50,841 nt of DNA, taken from Fischerella sp. PCC 9431 (GTDB taxonomy: Bacteria > Cyanobacteriota > Cyanobacteriia > Cyanobacteriales > Nostocaceae). Where the stretch lies: NCBI RefSeq assembly GCF_000447295.1, contig NZ_KE650771.1, forward strand, positions 2,075,533 through 2,126,373, written 5' to 3'. This document shows positions 45,272-50,841 of the stretch, in pieces. Both the position numbers and the translations under genes were made by a program. Each line of letters starts with the position of its first letter. Within the stretch, counting starts at the first letter, position 1. Under the pieces are notes generated by a model. The model did no database searches. It was not told the origin of the DNA and saw nothing but the letters and a program-made list of their open reading frames with translations.

Positions 45272-46174
45272 ATGAAACGATATCTGTATCTGGGATTGGC
45301 TAAACAATTTGTACTGATGGTGACTCCGATAGTAGCCAGTTCTGTTTTAGCCAGCTCACCCAGTCAAGCTGCTAGTCTAGCTTTTGCTCAAGAAGAGTTG
45401 AATTTTACCAACTTTAGTCAAAGTTTTGGCATCATCGACAGGCAAAATCAAGCTAGTACCAATGCCTCTCCTTTTACTGATGATGCAACAGTATTAACTA
45501 TCAATCAACAAGTACAAACAGATTTCACATTTACTCCGCCACAAGCTTATACTCAAGTCGGTTTGAGTCTTGTGAATGGACAAGGCACAAGTTACTTTGG
45601 AACAGCAGATACTTTTGGGGGAATAGTCGGTAATTTTGACATAGATGCAGGTAAGTTGTTTTCTTTTGATTTCACAGCTTATTTAAATCTGGGAACATCA
45701 ATAGATAATCCTCCACAAGAAAATGCGAAAGCGATTGGAGATATTTCATTCTTATTATTTGATACGAGTTATATTGAGCCGACAAATATATCAGATTTTG
45801 TAGCCAATGTCTTATCTGGAAATCAAAGTATTAATACCAATCCCTTAGATTACTTTTCACTCACTGGTAATATTAATACTGCTGGTAATGATGATTTTCT
45901 CACATATCAAAACAGCCAAAATATTAGCTTATTAAATGAATTAGATGCATCTAATTTTGGTGGAAATCAAGAAACAGCTAGTGCTTTTATCAGTGGATCT
46001 TATCAACGCTCTTTTGAGAATAAAACAAATCTGACTTTAGTAGCGGTCAGAAAAAGCCAAGTCAAAGTTGCAGCACCAGAACCTTCAACTTATGTGGGTT
46101 CAATACTATTTTTTGGCTTGGGTGCAATTGCTTTGAAAGCAAAACGTAGAAGAAATAATACCAATTTAATGTGA
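45272..46174 (+). CDS. PEP-CTERM-anchored exported protein
   Basis: 300 aa. N-terminal signal peptide (residues ~1-33, cleavage near SQAAS). The C-terminus is a PEP-CTERM sorting signal: APEPSTYVGSILFFGLGAIA followed by KAKRRRNN, to be processed by exosortase. The middle is a serine/threonine- and asparagine-rich beta domain with no known catalytic motif. PEP-CTERM proteins are exported with extracellular polysaccharide in cyanobacteria and other bacteria. Ribosome site GAGG upstream of ATG. Confidence 0.88.
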   Translation: MKRYLYLGLAKQFVLMVTPIVASSVLASSPSQAASLAFAQEELNFTNFSQSFGIIDRQNQASTNASPFTDDATVLTINQQVQTDFTFTPPQAYTQVGLSLVNGQGTSYFGTADTFGGIVGNFDIDAGKLFSFDFTAYLNLGTSIDNPPQENAKAIGDISFLLFDTSYIEPTNISDFVANVLSGNQSINTNPLDYFSLTGNINTAGNDDFLTYQNSQNISLLNELDASNFGGNQETASAFISGSYQRSFENKTNLTLVAVRKSQVKVAAPEPSTYVGSILFFGLGAIALKAKRRRNNTNLM

Positions 46175-46211
46175 AGCCACACTGAATGAATAAACCTCTA
46201 CTCTTAGCGGT

Positions 46212-46421
46212 TTATCTTAAACTATTCAGATACTCTTGCTTTTTGACAAAATAGTTAGTTATTTCAGCTGGAGTTAGCAGTATTACTTTTGTTGTCGTTC
46301 GGATCGGTTGTAGCAATGTATTAAAACTACAATGGGAATCGCTTGCTTTTCTATACACACAGTTGGGATTAATACCTAGTATCCGAAAATAATCACCGAT
46401 TTGCAGTTCTTGAAAGGTCAT
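46212..46421 (-). CDS. Small conserved-type hypothetical protein
   Basis: 69 aa beginning MTFQELQIGDYFRI, then NPNCVYRKASDSHCSFNTLL and TTTKVILLTPAEITNYFVKK. This resembles small cyanobacterial proteins of the 'F-x-x-L-x-x-G-x-x-F' kind with unknown function; I am not sure it is expressed. The ribosome-binding site is weak. It is convergent with the PEP-CTERM gene and divergent from the FAD oxidoreductase. Confidence 0.5.
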   Translation of the reverse strand: MTFQELQIGDYFRILGINPNCVYRKASDSHCSFNTLLQPIRTTTKVILLTPAEITNYFVKKQEYLNSLR

Positions 46422-46466
46422 ACAGAGAGAAAATATTTTGTGAGACGTTTACAATTACTAGAGTAA

Positions 46467-47639
46467 ATGAAAACCTACGATTGGATTGTAATTGGTGCTG
46501 GTATTACAGGTGCTGCACTAGCCTATGAACTGGTGAAAGTTGGCTTTTCGGTGCTTTTATTAGAACAAGATACGACGTTACAGAATGCAACTCGTTATAG
46601 TTATGGTGGTTTAGCTTTTTGGTCTGCGACAACTCCCCTAATGCGTCAATTGTGTGATGAGGGAATCGCGCGTCATCGCATTCTGAGTACAGAGTTGGAC
46701 GCTGAGACTGAATATCGGGAGTTAGATTTGTTGTTGACGATCGCAACCGATACCGATCCAGAAGTTGCTGCGGCGTTTTATGCTAATTGTGCCATTCCTC
46801 CCAAGTTACTTAGTGTTGACGAAGCTTTGGAGATGGAACCTTTATTAAATAAACAAGCGATCGCAGGTGCTTTAACTGTTACACACGGTCATATTAACCC
46901 CGAAAAAACAGCACAAGCTTATATTGAAGCATTTCTGCGGGCTGGAGGTGAAATGGAAATTACCCAAGTACAAAACTTCACCTCAAACCATTCCTCACAA
47001 ACCATCAAAACAACAACAGAAACTTATCACAGCGCTAACATTGTTGTCTGTGCTGGTGGACTCTCTCGACAATTGCTCAAAGCATCCGGTATTTCTATAA
47101 AGTTGTATTTCACCCATGCGGAGATGATCCAAACTCCACCAGTAGAAATGCAATTACGTACCTTAATCATGCCAGCTAATCTCCAACGCTTTCAATTAGA
47201 AGCAGAGTCTAGCAAAGTGGATGAATTATGGAATGAACCGGGAAATGAACTATTAGCACCAATTTTAGATGCGGGTGCAATTCAGTTTCTAGATGGAAGT
47301 ATACGCTTAGGTCAAATTAGTCGTGTTCTTAGCAATCCCTACGTTGACATCGATAGAAAAACAAGTGAAAGCTGGCTGAGGCGAAGTATAGGAGAAATAT
47401 TGCCAGCATTATCTAATTTACCAGGAACTTGGCATCATTGTTTAGTGGCATTTAGTAGCGATCGCCTTCCTCTAATCGGTTCTATTCCTGGATGTCAGGG
47501 AGTTTATCTATTTTCTGGATTTAGCAATCCTCTGGCGATCGTACCGCCTTTAGCCCAACGCTTTGCTAATTATTTAACTGGCAAAGAAGACAAAATTATT
47601 TCTCTATTTTCTCCTGTTCGTTTTCAATCTCCGATGTAG
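46467..47639 (+). CDS. FAD-dependent oxidoreductase (D-amino-acid oxidase/glycine oxidase fold)
   Basis: 390 aa. N-terminal FAD motif WIVIGAGITGAALAYELVKV, LLLEQD, and a C-terminal GCQGVYLFSGFSNPLAIVPP typical of the DAO fold. A ThiO-like or sarcosine-oxidase-like role is possible, but the substrate cannot be read from the sequence. The 3' end overlaps the convergent gene at 47596 by 44 bp. Confidence 0.82.
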   Translation: MKTYDWIVIGAGITGAALAYELVKVGFSVLLLEQDTTLQNATRYSYGGLAFWSATTPLMRQLCDEGIARHRILSTELDAETEYRELDLLLTIATDTDPEVAAAFYANCAIPPKLLSVDEALEMEPLLNKQAIAGALTVTHGHINPEKTAQAYIEAFLRAGGEMEITQVQNFTSNHSSQTIKTTTETYHSANIVVCAGGLSRQLLKASGISIKLYFTHAEMIQTPPVEMQLRTLIMPANLQRFQLEAESSKVDELWNEPGNELLAPILDAGAIQFLDGSIRLGQISRVLSNPYVDIDRKTSESWLRRSIGEILPALSNLPGTWHHCLVAFSSDRLPLIGSIPGCQGVYLFSGFSNPLAIVPPLAQRFANYLTGKEDKIISLFSPVRFQSPM

Positions 47640-48066
47640 CTAAAAGTTCTGCGGCTTCTTGGAAAAGCTCATTTTGTTCTTTTTGAATTTCAGCTAGCCT
47701 TTGAAAAATGGCTGCTAATCTTTTTTTATTTTCTAGGTGAAGATTTGGAGAGATTTGTGGTGGCAAAACAGCTAATTTATGCTCATGATTTATCTGAGAA
47801 TTAGAAAGTCTTTTTATTGCTATATGACTAATTTGACTGAATGATGAAAAAGTCAATTTGATAATAGCTAAAATCAACCTCAAAGGAACTTGTAATATTG
47901 ACCTACTAGCTGATTCAATCAACCGACCAATCGCTTGAATAATACTGCCAATTATAGCTAGAATAAACAACAAAATAATAAAACTAATAATTGGGTGATT
48001 AGCTGCCCAACTAATAATTTGTGCTAATTGAAAAATAGAACGATTTTGATTCAGCAAATCATTCAT
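47596..48066 (-). CDS. Small membrane protein of unknown function
   Basis: 156 aa. A hydrophobic segment (ISFIILLFILAIIGSIIQAI) at ~28-47, with a second amphipathic one (LRLILAIIKLTFSSFSQI), then a charged helical C-terminus (RLAEIQKEQNELFQEAAELL) likely to be a coiled coil. No family recognised. Convergent overlap of 44 bp with the FAD oxidoreductase and 70 bp downstream of argD on the same strand. Confidence 0.65.
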   Translation of the reverse strand: MNDLLNQNRSIFQLAQIISWAANHPIISFIILLFILAIIGSIIQAIGRLIESASRSILQVPLRLILAIIKLTFSSFSQISHIAIKRLSNSQINHEHKLAVLPPQISPNLHLENKKRLAAIFQRLAEIQKEQNELFQEAAELLATSEIENEQEKIEK

Positions 48067-48100
48067 AATTCATATATATGACTTGTTGGGATGCTTCCTT

Positions 48101-48129
48101 TAGTAGTAAGCGCTGAAGCGCCTACTACT
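48101..48129. repeat. Dispersed palindrome, AGTAGTAAGCGCT/AGCGCCTACTACT
   Basis: Arms of 13 bp with 12 matches and a 2-nt loop (GA). Immediately downstream of argD (stop at 48137), so it may act as its transcript end. Same design as 45219-45244. Confidence 0.55.
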
Positions 48130-48136
48130 GAGATGG

Positions 48137-49420
48137 TTATGCTGTTACAGTCGCCATTACCTTGTCAACAATTTGCAGCGCCGTATTTACTTCTTTTTCA
48201 CTCACAATCAACGGTGGTACAAACCGGATGACTTTGGGACCTGCTGGTACAAGTAACAAACCCTCGTCTATCGCAGCTTTGACGATATCACCGGCGGTAA
48301 GTTCAATGTCTGCTGTTAATTCCATACCATTGATCAAACCCCAGCCACGTACATCGACGACGTGATGAGGATATTTGCTGGCGATCGCTCTTAAGCCACC
48401 TCTGAGTTGTTCACCCCGTTGTTGGACGTTCTGTAAAATATTCTCTTTTTCCAAAGTCTGACAAACAGTCAAAGCCACACCACAAACAAAAGGATTGCCG
48501 CCAAAGGTGCTAGCATGTTCACCTGGTCCGAAGACATCGCAGAATTTTTTGCTCATCATTGCGCCGATGGGGATACCACCACCCAAACCTTTGGCACTAG
48601 TAAAGATATCCGGTTCTACGCCGAGATATTCGTAACCCCATAATTTGCCACTGCGCCCCATTCCGACTTGCACTTCGTCGAAAATCAGTAGCACGCCTGT
48701 CTCATCGCAAATTTTCCTTAATTGCTGGAAGTAGGTTACATCCCCCGGACGCACCCCGCCTTCTCCCTGTAATGGTTCAATCAAAATCGCAGCGACGCGG
48801 TAATCACCTTCATCTAACTCGCTAATTGCTGCTTCTACCGCCGAAATGTCATTGTAAGGTACATAGTGGAATCCTGGTACTAGGGGATCGAAATTCTTTT
48901 GATACTTCGGTTGTCCCGTAGCAGTAATCGTCGCTAATGTCCGTCCGTGGAAACTGGAGTGGGTAGTGAGAATAATCGGACGTTCTATTTGCAACTCTGT
49001 GTGAGCGTATTTACGCGCCAGCTTAATAGCAGCTTCGTTTGCTTCTGCTCCCGAATTGCAGAAAAATACGCGATCGGCACAAGAATGGTCAACAAGCCAT
49101 TTTGCCAATTCTCCTTGTTCGGGAATGTAGTATAAATTAGAAACGTGATGCAGCTTTTGAATTTGCCGTGTCACCGCTTCTATCATTGCTGGGTGAGCAT
49201 GTCCCAAAGTGCAAGTAGCGATTCCTGCTACAAAATCTAGATATTCTCGTCCTTGGGTATCCCAAACGCGACAGCCCACACCCCGCTCTAAAGCGAGGGG
49301 AAACCGCCCATAGGTAGACATGACGGCTGCATCAAAACTATCAGCATTAAAAGCGCTAGATGATGCAGTACCTGATCCTGGAGTAATGGGGTGTTGTTGA
49401 ATTAGAGTTTCTAGGCTCAC
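48137..49420 (-). CDS. argD: Acetylornithine aminotransferase
   Basis: 427 aa from GTG 49418-49420, with GGGAG 8 nt upstream. Class-III aminotransferase fold: SNLYYIPEQGELAKWLVDHS, GAEANEAAIKLAR, the PLP Lys in TSAKGLGGGIPIGA, and STFGGNPFVCGVAL. ArgD converts N-acetylglutamate semialdehyde and glutamate to N-acetylornithine and 2-oxoglutarate in arginine synthesis. Other subclass-III enzymes (GABA transaminase) are less likely given the length and motif set. N-terminal ~30 residues are extra and Ser-rich. Confidence 0.9.
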   Translation of the reverse strand: MSLETLIQQHPITPGSGTASSSAFNADSFDAAVMSTYGRFPLALERGVGCRVWDTQGREYLDFVAGIATCTLGHAHPAMIEAVTRQIQKLHHVSNLYYIPEQGELAKWLVDHSCADRVFFCNSGAEANEAAIKLARKYAHTELQIERPIILTTHSSFHGRTLATITATGQPKYQKNFDPLVPGFHYVPYNDISAVEAAISELDEGDYRVAAILIEPLQGEGGVRPGDVTYFQQLRKICDETGVLLIFDEVQVGMGRSGKLWGYEYLGVEPDIFTSAKGLGGGIPIGAMMSKKFCDVFGPGEHASTFGGNPFVCGVALTVCQTLEKENILQNVQQRGEQLRGGLRAIASKYPHHVVDVRGWGLINGMELTADIELTAGDIVKAAIDEGLLLVPAGPKVIRFVPPLIVSEKEVNTALQIVDKVMATVTA

Positions 49421-49561
49421 CTGTTTGGCTCCCTAAATTCTTTATTATAGGGTGATTCACGAGTCTGATAGAAATCAGTCAAAATTTCTTATCCTTATCT
49501 AATACTTCATCTTAAGCTGATACGCAGTTATCCTCAAAACGAGTGGCGATGGTGAATAATT

Positions 49562-50626
49562 GTGTACTCAAATCTGGAACAAAAATATCAACGCATCCAA
49601 AAAGAGTTAATGCTAGGCGCGATCGCTCTTGCTGGCGTACTTTTGATTGGTACTTTATGGTACGCCCTAGTAGAAGGTTGGTCATGGGAAGATGCAGCAT
49701 ATATGACAGTAATCACCTTGGCTACTGTGGGTTACAGTGAAACCCATCCACTAGGAAACAGGGGACGACTATTTACTATTGCCTTAATTTTAATGGGTGT
49801 AATTACTATTGGTTATATCGTTAATAGATTTACAGAAGCAATTATTCAAGGCTACTTTCAAGAAGGAATTCGATTTCGGCAGGTGCGGCGGGCAATGGAA
49901 TCTTTATCAGGGCATTATATCATCTGTGGATTCAGTCGGACTGGTCGGCAAATTGCGATAGAATTTCAAGCAGAAGGCGTCTCTTTTGTGATTATTGACT
50001 CTGATGCCGAATCTGTAAGAAAAGCGCAGGAACTCGGTTACACTATCTACCAGGGCGATGCCACTTTAGATGAAACACTGCTGAGAGTAGGTATTAACAG
50101 AGCGATTTGCATAGTTGCAGCCCTTCCTTCAGATGCAGAAAATTTATACACAGTACTTTCGGGGAAATATCTCAATCCCAGCATTCGGGCGATCGCTAGG
50201 GCTAGTACAGAAGAAGCTTTGCAAAAATTGCAACGCGCTGGTGCAGATGCTGTGATTTCTCCTTATATCACCGGCGGTAAGAGAATGGCCTCTGCGGCCC
50301 TCAGACCTCAAGTTATGGACTTTGTAGATGGAATTATCTCAGGTACAGACCGTCAGTTATACATGGAAGAATTTTTGCTCGATCCCAAAGTCTGTCCAGT
50401 GGTGGGACTGACTCTCGGACAAGCGAGATTACGGGGGCAAACAGGTGCATTGATACTTGCTGTCCGACGCAATGATGGTACTCTGATCGGTGGCCCCACT
50501 CCTGATACAGTATTTATGCCCGCAGATGTATTAATTGCTATGGGTACACCAGAACAACTGCGCGCCCTCAATCAACTTCTAGGGCCAATTGGTTCTAAGC
50601 AGTTGCGGAAACCGAAGAATATTTGA
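49562..50626 (+). CDS. Potassium channel with TrkA-N/RCK regulatory domain
   Basis: 354 aa from GTG 49562. A two-helix pore module: first helix LMLGAIALAGVLLIGTLWYAL, P-loop with the selectivity filter VITLATVGYSETHP, and second helix LFTIALILMGVITIGYIVNR. Then an RCK N-domain (GHYIICGFSRTGRQIAIEFQ, IDSDAESVRKAQELGY, GDATLDETL) and a C-terminal TrkA-C-like region. Such channels bind NAD(H) or Ca2+ and control K+ flux. No partner genes adjacent. Confidence 0.9.
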   Translation: MYSNLEQKYQRIQKELMLGAIALAGVLLIGTLWYALVEGWSWEDAAYMTVITLATVGYSETHPLGNRGRLFTIALILMGVITIGYIVNRFTEAIIQGYFQEGIRFRQVRRAMESLSGHYIICGFSRTGRQIAIEFQAEGVSFVIIDSDAESVRKAQELGYTIYQGDATLDETLLRVGINRAICIVAALPSDAENLYTVLSGKYLNPSIRAIARASTEEALQKLQRAGADAVISPYITGGKRMASAALRPQVMDFVDGIISGTDRQLYMEEFLLDPKVCPVVGLTLGQARLRGQTGALILAVRRNDGTLIGGPTPDTVFMPADVLIAMGTPEQLRALNQLLGPIGSKQLRKPKNI

Positions 50627-50715
50627 TTGGGGATTAGGGACAAGCTGACGGATGTAGGTTTTTTATACTTTGCCCAGAAAATACTGGTTTTAGGGTGTAG
50701 GAGTGTAAAAATTTT

Positions 50716-50841
50716 AGGACTTACGCACTATACAAATTGGCTATTATTTGCATAATGATTGGTTCACAACACAAGTCTGTTGGTTCACAACACAAGTTCG
50801 TTGGTTCACAACACAAGTCTGTTGGTTCACAACACAAGTTC
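50716..50841. mobile_element. Second copy of the terminal-repeat/21-bp-repeat element (truncated by window end)
   Basis: 50716-50739 matches the left terminal repeat of the element at 19603 (AGGACTTACGCACTATACAA...). From 50761 come 21-bp units of the type GGTTCACAACACAAGTCTGTT, three complete and one partial. The unit differs from that at 19.6 kb by ACAACACA versus AAAACACA and alternates TCTGTT and TTCGTT. The right end lies outside the window. Confidence 0.75.

Overview
The window looks like chromosomal DNA of a filamentous, probably heterocyst-forming, cyanobacterium (Nostoc/Calothrix/Tolypothrix type). The evidence is dense GCGATCGC (HIP1) octamers, a split DNA polymerase III alpha gene ending in an N-terminal DnaE intein half, cyanobacterial families (DUF1824, RnfD-like/DUF2330 pair, AAA-like/WD40 proteins, a PEP-CTERM protein) and G-rich heptamer (STRR-type) repeats. 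No rRNA, tRNA, CRISPR array, prophage or intact insertion sequence was recognised.

Layout. 1-2.0 kb: five tandem, near-identical minus-strand genes for small secreted N/Q/G-rich proteins (the first cut by the window edge), then a forward XRE-type regulator. 2.9-8.0 kb: polysaccharide deacetylase, RnfD-like membrane protein and DUF2330 protein wrapped in G/C-rich repeats, a sigma-70-like factor and a small GlsB-type membrane protein. 8.3-11.5 kb: a large secreted RTX-tailed nuclease. 11.6-15.1 kb: DUF389 membrane protein, PadR regulator with a visible operator, and MgtE transporter with a long leader. 16.3-19.5 kb: GH15/phosphorylase-kinase-like protein, followed by a MITE-like element split by a second element that carries twelve 21-bp repeats. 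20.2-26.2 kb: CcmS-like small protein, ABC exporter, SPFH/prohibitin protein, DUF1824 protein and Uup-type ABC-F ATPase.

26.3-30.2 kb: a compact minus-strand operon of a phytoene-desaturase-like FAD oxidoreductase, a TIM-barrel isomerase-like protein, a mycofactocin-type SDR and a PPC-domain protein; no characterised pathway is evident. 30.7-33.4 kb: a Gly-Gly-leader peptide gene, DUF4396 protein, TenA-like protein and methyltransferase. 33.4-38.7 kb: two AAA-like signalling ATPases, one with 14 WD40 repeats and one with an N-terminal HTH-like region. 39.4-50.6 kb: dicarboxylate symporter, dnaE N-half with split intein, a conserved protein of unknown function, PEP-CTERM protein, FAD oxidoreductase, argD and a TrkA-N potassium channel. 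The window ends inside a second copy of the 21-bp-repeat element.

The most unusual material is (i) the alternating two-type array of secreted two-repeat proteins, (ii) the nested MITE/minisatellite elements, (iii) the four-gene redox operon, (iv) the lone Gly-Gly-leader peptide and (v) heptamer repeats that have entered the 3' ends of coding genes. All functional statements are from reading the sequence and remembered family knowledge; no database search was run.
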